NCBI GenBank assembly: GCA_035513275.1
Contig: DATKCJ010000331.1
Location: forward strand, 1-12,986
Direction of reading: 5' to 3'
DNA: 12,986 nucleotides
Source: DATKCJ01 sp035513275
GTDB lineage: Bacteria; Verrucomicrobiota; Verrucomicrobiia; Opitutales; Opitutaceae
Shown here in pieces: positions 5,889-12,523 of this stretch (positions within the stretch are counted from its first letter, which is position 1; every line of letters begins with the position of its first letter). The notes under the pieces were generated by a model that had not been told where the DNA came from, did not search any database, and saw only the letters and a list, made by a program, of their open reading frames with translations. A program made the translations under genes and the position numbers.

Positions 5889-5990
5889 GGGTTAGGGGCG
5901 CTTGTCCCCAAGCGCCCTCGCCGTCCCTTTGATGCCATCTTCGCGGAAGGCGTGCGATTCAGGGCGGCTGGGGACAGCCGCCCCTACCCT
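5889..5990. repeat. REPIN-like inverted hairpin pair, second family (GGGA loop)
   Basis: The left arm has stem GGGCGCTTG (5896-5904), loop TCCC and CAAGCGCCC (5909-5917). The right arm has stem GGGCGGCTG (5962-5970), loop GGGA and CAGCCGCCC (5975-5983). Read outwards-in, both arms begin GGGT(T)AGGGGCG, so they are inverted copies whose 9-bp stems differ at several bases yet pair perfectly. The loop reads GGGA, a GNRA tetraloop, on one strand of each arm. The element fills the gap between the ArsR promoter and the GH2 gene, and its right end contains the GH2 stop codon. It may act as a transcription or mRNA-end boundary for GH2, but no T-tract follows. Confidence 0.85.
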
Positions 5991-8800
5991 TCAATCACCA
6001 ACGCCGCGATCTGCTCCCGGCACAGTTCCACGGTCGGTGCGAATCGTTCACTCGCCACGTATCGCACGAAGCTCGCGCGAAGTTGGCGTGCGACGGGATT
6101 CTCACCAAGATCACACGTGAGCTCGGTGCCACACACGAGCAGACTCCCCTCGCCTACTCTGGCCTCGAACACGAGCGCCATTTTTCGATTCGAATACCAG
6201 TCGTCGATCACGTGGACGATCGGCCTCAACTGCGCGGGCAATCCATCGAGCGCGAACGCGCCTGCGCGCGTGACTACATGCCACCATTGCCAGTTGCTGT
6301 GATGCTCCGTCGGGAAATCCGCGAACGCCGGGTGATCTGGATCGCACACGATCCCAAGTGTGTGTGGCTGCTGTCCGTCAGTGCACCACGTGTTCCAGAA
6401 GATCGGCGTGAATCCGAGGGTTGCCTCCCCACGCGCAATCTCCGGCTTTGCAGTTAGCAACACGCGCCGCTCGTCAGCCAGCGCACGAAGCGCGGCCTCC
6501 ACGGAGTTGGTCACAAGCACGTTCTCAGGCTCGGCCGGAACTTCGTCAGGATAAACCCACACGTCCCAGTCGTTCTCCACGTCTGCCTCTTCGATACCAA
6601 CCACGAGCCGGTATCGCGCAGGCGGAGGAACACTGTCCAATAACACCGCCACGCTCCCGAGCGGCTGGCCCGCACCGAGACTCACCGCGAGCGGATCCAA
6701 ACGTCCCGACCTCACTGCGACTCCGTGGACGTCCTCGAGCCGCCAGCTTGCCGTCGCGGCCTCGAGCGCGCGCGACCCAAAATGCGCGACCTCGATTCCG
6801 ATCTCCATTGTTTCGCCGACCTTGAATACTCGGCGCGCGAGTCGAGCCAGCGGCACGGTGGGTCCGCAGAAGCGACGGAAGCTTTCGACACTCGCATAGC
6901 CCTTGCTCTCAAAAAAATGATCCAGCACGCCGACGGGCGCCGTTCCCTGTCCTGGGAAATCCTGAAGTGCGAGCAGTTGAAACCCGCCGAGCCCGGGAGT
7001 GCGCAACTGCGACTCGATCTCCTCTTTGTAGCAGATCATCTGAAGTCGTCCCGAGGCCTCGACAAACGCGCGCGCCCTTTCCGCCATCCCGTGCGCGGCG
7101 AGCGACTCTGCAAACACCTCGAAATTGCGCGGCTTCAGGTGGCCGGTGTATTTTGCCACGTCGTGGACAGGCGGATAGGACGACCACTGCCCGATCTCGT
7201 GCGAGACGACCGGCGTCGAGCGCCCCTGCACGCTCGCACGATAATCCGCGGTCGTCGCCGGCGGAGTCGCGTTGAGGCGGCAATTCAAATTGTCGCCCCA
7301 CTGGTGAATGCGCGGCTCCGGAAGCACGGAAAAATCATTCTCCGCCAGCTCCGGCCAGCCTGCCGCGCCAGTGTAGAGCCTTCGCGGATCGAGCGCCCGC
7401 ATGCGCGTAACCCATTTCGCAAGATACTCGCGATGGTTCGGCCCGCCGGGTTCGTTGCCCGCGGCCATCATCACGAAGCACGGATGATTTCCGAAGGTCC
7501 GCACGATTCGTTCCGACTCAGCGAGCGTCCATGCATCGACAGGCGCGCCATCGCCAATTCCAACCGGGGATTTGCCGGCGAGCACCGCGGCTGAATTCGG
7601 CCACGTCGGCGCTTCCACCTGGAAATAAATCCCCAACTCGTCCCCCGCGACAAACGCCGCCTCAGGCGGGCACCACGAGTGAAACCTCACATGATTGAGC
7701 CCGTGCGCAACGATCGCGCCCAACACGGTGCGCCACGACCCGACATCCGTGGGCGGGTGACCCGTGACCGGAAACACGCAGCAGTCGACCGTCCCGCGCA
7801 GGAAGAGCGGCCGGCCGTTGATCAGGAGCTGCCGACCTTTGACTCGGATATCGCGAAGACCAAACGATGCCGAGCGCGAGTCGCCGCCGGGGATCGACGC
7901 CTCGAGCGTGTGCGTGACCGGGGAGAACTCGTCCCACAGCGAAGCGTCCGCGCCGAGCGCGAGCGTCGCTTCAAACCGGCCGCCTGAAATCGCCGCTTCT
8001 GCATTAAGGTGGGCCGGCTTGCTGTGCCCTCCGGAGCTTCCAGCGAAGGACGGGGCCCCAAGACGCTCTGGGCGCGTTAGGGACAACGCGCCCCACCCCG
8101 GATCGATCGTCACTTCCAACGAAATCAACCTGCCCTCGAACAAGACCGCATCACCTCCGATCGCTCCCCTCACCGCCACGCTTCTTGCGGCTACATCCGG
8201 AATCACCTGGAGTTCCTCGATCCAAACTCGCGGCGTCGCGCGCAGCTCGATCCTGCCGACGACTCCGTTCCAGTTTCCCTGCGTATGGTCGCTCACGCTG
8301 TGCGCGTTCTCGCCGACCTCAATGTGAAGCCGGTTGTCGATCCGCAGCGTGAGCCGGTGCTGTCCCGGCTCGACGCGACCGAGATCAAACACGTGCGGGG
8401 TCGACAAACTATCGCCAGTCCCGACTTCGCGTTCGTCGAGCCAGACACGCGTGAACCAGTGCGGTCGCTCAAGTTCCAGCGTCACGCGCCCGCCCGCCCA
8501 AAGTGCCGGGATCTCGACGTCGCGTTGATACCACGCCGCGCCCGTGTAAACGCGCTCCGGCTGCAACCAGCACTTCATCCTCACTCGGCCCGTCGCATCC
8601 GTGTCGAACGGTTTGGGGCCGAAGATCGTGCCCGTCCACGCTGTTGCGGCTGTTACTTCATCGCCGCTTCCCTGCGCCGCCAGCGAGCCGGGCAGTCGCA
8701 CGCTTCCGCCGAGTTCGCGTGCAAACCACCGCTCGCCCGCGCCCACATCTTCTCGATCAAGCTCGAACCGCCAAACGCCCTGGATGGAGATCGAGTTCAT
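5984..8800 (-). CDS. Glycoside hydrolase family 2 (beta-galactosidase/beta-glucuronidase-like)
   Basis: The 938-residue protein has the GH2 layout: N-terminal sugar-binding jelly-roll (about 5-190, with WYQRDVEIP and LERPHWFTRVWLDE), an Ig-like domain (about 190-315), a TIM barrel (about 325-650, opening LFLRGTVDCC and HGLNHVRFHSW), another beta domain, and a C-terminal region (about 770-938) resembling the GATase-like domain of some beta-galactosidases. The expected acid/base is Glu450 (AGNEPGG) and the nucleophile Glu535 (SHEIG). The substrate may be a beta-galactoside, mannoside or glucuronide; sequence alone does not decide. No signal peptide is visible, so a cytoplasmic location is inferred. 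ATG at 8800 is used; TTG at 8803 is possible, with GGAAG upstream. Residues about 234-265 are encoded by a repeat-like insertion, and the TAG stop lies in a REP arm. It is divergent from the DUF5107 gene. Confidence 0.92.
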   Translation of the reverse strand: MNSISIQGVWRFELDREDVGAGERWFARELGGSVRLPGSLAAQGSGDEVTAATAWTGTIFGPKPFDTDATGRVRMKCWLQPERVYTGAAWYQRDVEIPALWAGGRVTLELERPHWFTRVWLDEREVGTGDSLSTPHVFDLGRVEPGQHRLTLRIDNRLHIEVGENAHSVSDHTQGNWNGVVGRIELRATPRVWIEELQVIPDVAARSVAVRGAIGGDAVLFEGRLISLEVTIDPGWGALSLTRPERLGAPSFAGSSGGHSKPAHLNAEAAISGGRFEATLALGADASLWDEFSPVTHTLEASIPGGDSRSASFGLRDIRVKGRQLLINGRPLFLRGTVDCCVFPVTGHPPTDVGSWRTVLGAIVAHGLNHVRFHSWCPPEAAFVAGDELGIYFQVEAPTWPNSAAVLAGKSPVGIGDGAPVDAWTLAESERIVRTFGNHPCFVMMAAGNEPGGPNHREYLAKWVTRMRALDPRRLYTGAAGWPELAENDFSVLPEPRIHQWGDNLNCRLNATPPATTADYRASVQGRSTPVVSHEIGQWSSYPPVHDVAKYTGHLKPRNFEVFAESLAAHGMAERARAFVEASGRLQMICYKEEIESQLRTPGLGGFQLLALQDFPGQGTAPVGVLDHFFESKGYASVESFRRFCGPTVPLARLARRVFKVGETMEIGIEVAHFGSRALEAATASWRLEDVHGVAVRSGRLDPLAVSLGAGQPLGSVAVLLDSVPPPARYRLVVGIEEADVENDWDVWVYPDEVPAEPENVLVTNSVEAALRALADERRVLLTAKPEIARGEATLGFTPIFWNTWCTDGQQPHTLGIVCDPDHPAFADFPTEHHSNWQWWHVVTRAGAFALDGLPAQLRPIVHVIDDWYSNRKMALVFEARVGEGSLLVCGTELTCDLGENPVARQLRASFVRYVASERFAPTVELCREQIAALVIEG
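8006..8101. repeat. Composite palindromic repeat inside the GH2 coding region
   Basis: One end is a hairpin of the 5889-5990 family: GGGCGCGTT (8070-8078), AGGGAC (a GGGA loop closed by one A/C mismatch), AACGCGCCC (8085-8093), followed by CCCACCCC, which matches the outer end of that family. Next to it is a second, partly decayed stem-loop whose minus-strand arms are GTCCTTCG and CGGAGGGC (about 8026-8052). The segment is read in frame by GH2 on the minus strand as a Gly/Ser/Pro-rich stretch (PGWGALSLTRPERLGAPSF and onward) lying between beta-strands of the Ig-like domain. No stop or frameshift results. Confidence 0.65.
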
Positions 8801-8890
8801 CAAGCTCGCACTTCCACAACGGAATGGGGGATCGCGTGACCGGGCATGTTCCTACGCTGAGACCCCGCCGCTGCGAGTGAAGGCGAAAGA

Positions 8891-8907
8891 AACGGGACTG
8901 TCCGGTT
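8891..8907. promoter_or_regulatory. Candidate operator between divergent GH2 and DUF5107 genes
   Basis: AACGGGACTGTCCGGTT is a 17-base odd-centred near-palindrome: AAC, one mismatched position, GGAC, a central T, GTCC, the mismatch partner, GTT. Sixteen-base symmetry with a single mismatched pair is unusual by chance at this exact place, 91 bases from the GH2 start and 63 bases from the DUF5107 start. No regulator gene is next to it, and I found no convincing -35/-10 pair for either gene. The rest of the 169-base gap (8801-8969) shows nothing else recognisable. Confidence 0.4.
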
Positions 8908-8969
8908 CGACAAACATCGTCGCATCAGCGCCGCGCCCGTCATAGTTGTGGCGTGGCGTCTCACGACCG

Positions 8970-11900
8970 ATGAACCCCGTCTCCATCCGCCGCGAATCCG
9001 TCGTCCTGCCGACCTACGTGCCGCAGGCGCCTGACCGCAACCCGATGTTTCTCGAGAAGCGCGTCTACCAGGGATCGAGCGGCCGCGTGTATCCGCTGCC
9101 GTTTTGCGACCGGATCGCGGAAAAGCCCGTGCCGCGGGATTGGGACGCGATCTACATCGAGAACGAATTCCTCCTTGTGATGATTCTGCCCCAGCTCGGC
9201 GGTCGCATCCACCGGATCGTCGACAAGACCAATGGACTCGACGTCATTTACCACCAGCCCGTCATCAAGCCGGCGCTCGTCGGGCTCGCGGGTCCGTGGA
9301 TCAGCGGCGGCATCGAGTTCAACTGGCCTCAGCATCACCGGCCGTCGACTTTCATGCCCGCCGACGCGCGCATCGAGCCGCACGCAGATGGCTCCGCGAC
9401 GGTGTGGCTCTCCGAACACGATCCGATGGCGAGGATGAAGGGAATGCACGGAGTCTGCCTCTATCCGGGCCGCGCATTGCTCGAACTCAAGGTGCGCCTC
9501 CACAATCGCACCGCCGACACGCAGACTTTCCTCTGGTGGGCGAACGTCGCTGTGCGCGTGCACGAGGCCTACCAGTCGTTTTTCCCGCCCGACGTCACCC
9601 GCGTTGCCGATCACGCGCGCCGCGCCATGAGCGACTTTCCGCTCTGCCACGGTCGCTACTACGGCGTCGACTACGCGAAGCGCGCAAAGGAAGGCAACCC
9701 GGCAGACGAAGTCCCGCGCCTCCACCTCCCGCCGCACTGCTCAATCGAAAATCGAGAATCTAAAATCGAAAATGATCGTCCGGCCTACAGGCCGGACGAC
9801 CTGTCTTGGTATGCAAACATCCCGGTGCCGACTTCCTTCATGTGCGTCGGATCACACGAAGATTTCTTCGGGGGCTACGATCATCGCGCGAGGCATGGCA
9901 TCGTCCACGTTGCCGATCACCGAATCGCGCCCGGCAAAAAACAATGGACGTGGGGCAACCACGAGTTCGGCTACGCGTGGGACCGCAACCTCACTGACGC
10001 TGATGAGCGCGGCGAGTTTGCTCCCTACATCGAACTCATGGCCGGCGTGTTCACGGACAACCAACCCGACTTCTCGTTTCTCGCGCCCGGCGAAACCCGT
10101 GCGTGGAGCCAGTATTGGTATCCGATCCGCGAAATCGGCCCGGCATGCGCGGCGAATACCGACGCGGCAGTAAGCCTGCGCGTAGATCGCGGCGTGGCGC
10201 GGATCGGTGTCGCAGTCACGGAGAAATACGAGACCGCGCACGTGCGGCTCCTGCGAAAGTCGCGCGTCGTCGCGGAGTTCACACGCGACCTTTCGCCCGC
10301 ATCGCCGCTTGTCGAACAGGTCACGCTGCCACGCGGGTGCGTCGCACACGAGTTGACGGTCGACGTTACAACGTCCGCCGGCCGGACGCTCATCTCCCAC
10401 ACGCCGCGCAATCCCCGCAAGCTGGGCGAAGGCGGCGCGATTGAAGCAGCCAAGGAGCCGCCACCGCCCACCGACATCGCGAGCAGCGAGGAGCTCTACC
10501 TCACCGGTTTGCACCTCGAGCAATACCGCCACGCCACGCGAGTGCCGGAGGGTTATTGGCGCGAAGGCTACCGGCGCGATGCCGACGACTCGCGCTGCCA
10601 CACGGCGCTCGGCCGCTGGCATATTCGTCGCGGCGAATTTGTCTCCGCAGAGAAACACCTCCGCGCAGCGATCCGCCGGCTCACGCGGCTCAACGCAAAC
10701 CCGGCCGACGGGGAGGCGTTCTATCAACTCGGTCGCTGTCTTCGTCACCAATCTCTGGCCCATGTCGGTCGGGCTTTACGCCCGAAAGCCGGGGATAAAC
10801 CCCGAGCCACCTCGGAGTCGTTCCTCTCGCAAGCCTACGATCTCTTCGCCAAGGCCGCGTGGAACCACGCGTGGCAGGCGCCGTCGCTCCACGCGATGGC
10901 GGAGATCGAATGCACGCGTCGCAATTGGAGTGCCGCGCTCGATCTTCTCGATCGCTCCCTACGCCTGAACATCGAAAACCTCCGCGCGCGCGACTTGAAA
11001 GCGCTCGTCCTGCGCCGGCTCGGTCGCGAAGCGGAGGCCGTGGCGTTACTCCGGGAGACGCTCGCACTCGATCCGCTCGACTGGTGGGCGATCGACATCC
11101 TCGGCGAACCGCCCCCGTGCGACACACAAGTCCGTCTCGACCTCGCGCTCGACTACTCCCGCGCCGGATTCCATCGCGAAGCCCTCGCCGTCCTCGACGG
11201 CGGAAACCCCGAGCTCCACTCCGGCACCGCCCCACTCGTCCACTATTACCGCGCGTGGACATGTCACCTAATAGGTGACATTCGCTCTGAGCGTCGGATC
11301 CTGTCGGAATCGGCGAAAGAGTCGCCGGACTGGTGTTTTCCGGCGCGCGTCGAGGAGATCGCGATTCTCGAGCACGCGATCGCGGCGAGCCCGCGCGACG
11401 CGAATGCGCCGTTTCTGCTCGGAAACCTGCTCTACGACCGGCGTCGCCACCGCGAAGCGATCGCACTCTGGCGGCGCGCCGTGCGGCTCGAGCCGTCGAA
11501 TGCAGTCGCGTGGCGCAATCTCGGCCTCGGCGCCTTCAACATTCTCAAGCGTCCAGCGCTCGCACGACGCGCCTACGACGCCGCGTTCCGCGCGAACCCG
11601 CGCGACGCGCGTCTGCTCTACGAGCGCGACCAGCTCTGGAAGCGCCTCGGCGTGTCGCCCGCGCGGCGGCTGCGCGAACTTGAGAGGCACCTCGATCTCG
11701 TCGCGCAGCGCGACGATCTCTCGGTCGAACTGTGCGCGCTCTACAATCACGCGGGACGCTCCGACGAAGCGCTTCGCATCGTCAACAGCCGACGGTTCCA
11801 GCCGTGGGAAGGCGGCGAAGGCATGGCGCTCGGCCTGCACGTGCGCACGAATCTTTTGCTCGGCCGGGCCGCGCTCGCGTCGGGCGATGTCTCCGCAGCC

Positions 11901-12425
11901 GCCGTGCGCTTCCGCGCGGCGCTCGACGCGCCGGAGAATCTCGGCGAAGCGAAACACCTTCTGGCGAACCAAAGCGACGTCCACTTTTGGATCGGGGAGG
12001 CGTTCGCAGCGGCGGGCAACCGACGCGCGTCGCGTGAGCATTGGTCGAAAGCTGCCACTTTCCGCAGCGACTTTCAGGGGATGAAGGTGCGTGAGTTTTC
12101 TGAAATGACCTTCTACTCCGCCCTCGCACTCCAGCGCCTCGGTCGGCGCGTCGCGGCGGGAAAGCTTCTTCGCGACTTGCTCACATACGCGCGCCGGCTC
12201 GCGCGTACTCCGGCTCGCATCGACTACTTCGCGACTTCACTGCCGACCATGCTCCTCTTTGACGACGATCTTGATGCGCGCCAGAAGACGACCGCGCGGT
12301 TCCTCGAGGCGCAGGCGCGCCTGGGACGCGGCGAGAAGCGCGAGGCGCAGCGCCTCCTGCGCGAAGTGCTTCGCCGCGATCCGAATCACGCCCTCGCGCA
12401 TGACCTTGCGAGTGGCGTCGCCTAG
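8970..12425 (+). CDS. DUF5107 domain protein with C-terminal TPR repeats
   Basis: The 1151-residue protein opens with a DUF5107 domain (about 10-400), a beta-sandwich of the galactose-mutarotase type; visible motifs are LPQLGGRIHR, SGGIEFNWPQHHRP (about 110-124), IPVPTSFM and GNHEFGYAWDRN (about 329-340). From about 505 onward it is helical and TPR-like (HTALGRWHIRRGEFVSAEKH; FLLGNLLYDRRRHREAIALW; AWRNLGLGAFN). The family occurs beside glycoside hydrolases and is thought to act on or bind carbohydrates; no reaction is proven. No signal peptide is seen, so it is probably cytoplasmic. ATG at 8970 was chosen; a TTG at 8946 would add eight unconserved residues. Three palindromic or repeat segments lie in frame (residues 258-277, about 599-612 and 764-771). 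It is divergent from GH2 and 98 bases before GH51. Confidence 0.9.
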   Translation: MNPVSIRRESVVLPTYVPQAPDRNPMFLEKRVYQGSSGRVYPLPFCDRIAEKPVPRDWDAIYIENEFLLVMILPQLGGRIHRIVDKTNGLDVIYHQPVIKPALVGLAGPWISGGIEFNWPQHHRPSTFMPADARIEPHADGSATVWLSEHDPMARMKGMHGVCLYPGRALLELKVRLHNRTADTQTFLWWANVAVRVHEAYQSFFPPDVTRVADHARRAMSDFPLCHGRYYGVDYAKRAKEGNPADEVPRLHLPPHCSIENRESKIENDRPAYRPDDLSWYANIPVPTSFMCVGSHEDFFGGYDHRARHGIVHVADHRIAPGKKQWTWGNHEFGYAWDRNLTDADERGEFAPYIELMAGVFTDNQPDFSFLAPGETRAWSQYWYPIREIGPACAANTDAAVSLRVDRGVARIGVAVTEKYETAHVRLLRKSRVVAEFTRDLSPASPLVEQVTLPRGCVAHELTVDVTTSAGRTLISHTPRNPRKLGEGGAIEAAKEPPPPTDIASSEELYLTGLHLEQYRHATRVPEGYWREGYRRDADDSRCHTALGRWHIRRGEFVSAEKHLRAAIRRLTRLNANPADGEAFYQLGRCLRHQSLAHVGRALRPKAGDKPRATSESFLSQAYDLFAKAAWNHAWQAPSLHAMAEIECTRRNWSAALDLLDRSLRLNIENLRARDLKALVLRRLGREAEAVALLRETLALDPLDWWAIDILGEPPPCDTQVRLDLALDYSRAGFHREALAVLDGGNPELHSGTAPLVHYYRAWTCHLIGDIRSERRILSESAKESPDWCFPARVEEIAILEHAIAASPRDANAPFLLGNLLYDRRRHREAIALWRRAVRLEPSNAVAWRNLGLGAFNILKRPALARRAYDAAFRANPRDARLLYERDQLWKRLGVSPARRLRELERHLDLVAQRDDLSVELCALYNHAGRSDEALRIVNSRRFQPWEGGEGMALGLHVRTNLLLGRAALASGDVSAAAVRFRAALDAPENLGEAKHLLANQSDVHFWIGEAFAAAGNRRASREHWSKAATFRSDFQGMKVREFSEMTFYSALALQRLGRRVAAGKLLRDLLTYARRLARTPARIDYFATSLPTMLLFDDDLDARQKTTARFLEAQARLGRGEKREAQRLLREVLRRDPNHALAHDLASGVA
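9745..9772. repeat. Four tandem heptamers (TCGAAAA) inside the DUF5107 gene
   Basis: The units TCGAAAA, TCGAGAA, TCTAAAA and TCGAAAA follow each other without spacers. The tract is strikingly AT-rich against a GC-rich gene. It encodes part of SIENRESKIEN, a hydrophilic stretch just before the conserved DLSWYANIPVP segment. Seven is not a multiple of three, so the in-frame result depends on the whole inserted block, including the hairpin directly after it. Confidence 0.75.
9776..9799. repeat. Perfect 10-bp hairpin inside the DUF5107 gene
   Basis: TCGTCCGGCC (9776-9785), loop TACA, then its exact complement GGCCGGACGA (9790-9799). It is encoded as DRPAYRPDD, immediately after the heptamer tract, and both together form a roughly 60-base block in a variable loop of the DUF5107 domain. 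A 10-bp perfect stem is not explained by coding needs. Confidence 0.75.
10769..10804. repeat. Twin hairpins inside the TPR region of the DUF5107 gene
   Basis: Hairpin one is TCGGGC (10769-10774), loop TTTAC, GCCCGA (10780-10785). Hairpin two is CGGGG (10790-10794), loop ATAAA, CCCCG (10800-10804). The block encodes GRALRPKAGDKPR between two TPR helices and uses TTA and AAA codons that are otherwise rare in this GC-rich gene. The peptide is basic and Gly/Pro-rich, unlike the surrounding helices, consistent with an inserted element read in frame. Confidence 0.62.
11261..11281. repeat. Perfect 9-bp palindrome inside the TPR region
   Basis: ATGTCACCT (11261-11269), three-base AAT loop, AGGTGACAT (11273-11281). 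It is translated as TCHLIGDI with the unusual adjacent codons CTA and ATA. The surrounding helix pattern (HYYRAW before, GD after) is TPR-like, so the palindrome may have replaced rather than lengthened a segment. A DNA-binding site inside the gene is an alternative. Confidence 0.6.
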
Positions 12426-12445
12426 ATGATTGGACTGTCGGGTGT

Positions 12446-12468
12446 GGCGGCTTGTGCTGACAGCCGTC
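12446..12468. repeat. Degenerate hairpin between the DUF5107 and GH51 genes
   Basis: GGCGGCT (12446-12452), loop TGTGCTGAC, AGCCGTC (12462-12468) forms a 7-bp stem with one G-T pair. The surrounding GGGTGTGGCGGCT resembles the outer end of the 5889-5990 repeat family, so it may be a decayed arm. There is no T-tract after it. The remaining part of the 98-base gap (12426-12523) shows no convincing promoter or ribosome binding site. Confidence 0.4.
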
Positions 12469-12523
12469 GGGGGCATATTCTCGTCGATCAGGCCGGAGTC
12501 CCGGCAAAGAACCCCTCCCAAGT

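Noticed and set aside
8946..8969. TTG start eight codons upstream of the DUF5107 ATG
   Set aside because: The added residues show no conservation pattern, there is no ribosome binding site, and family members begin close to the ATG at 8970.
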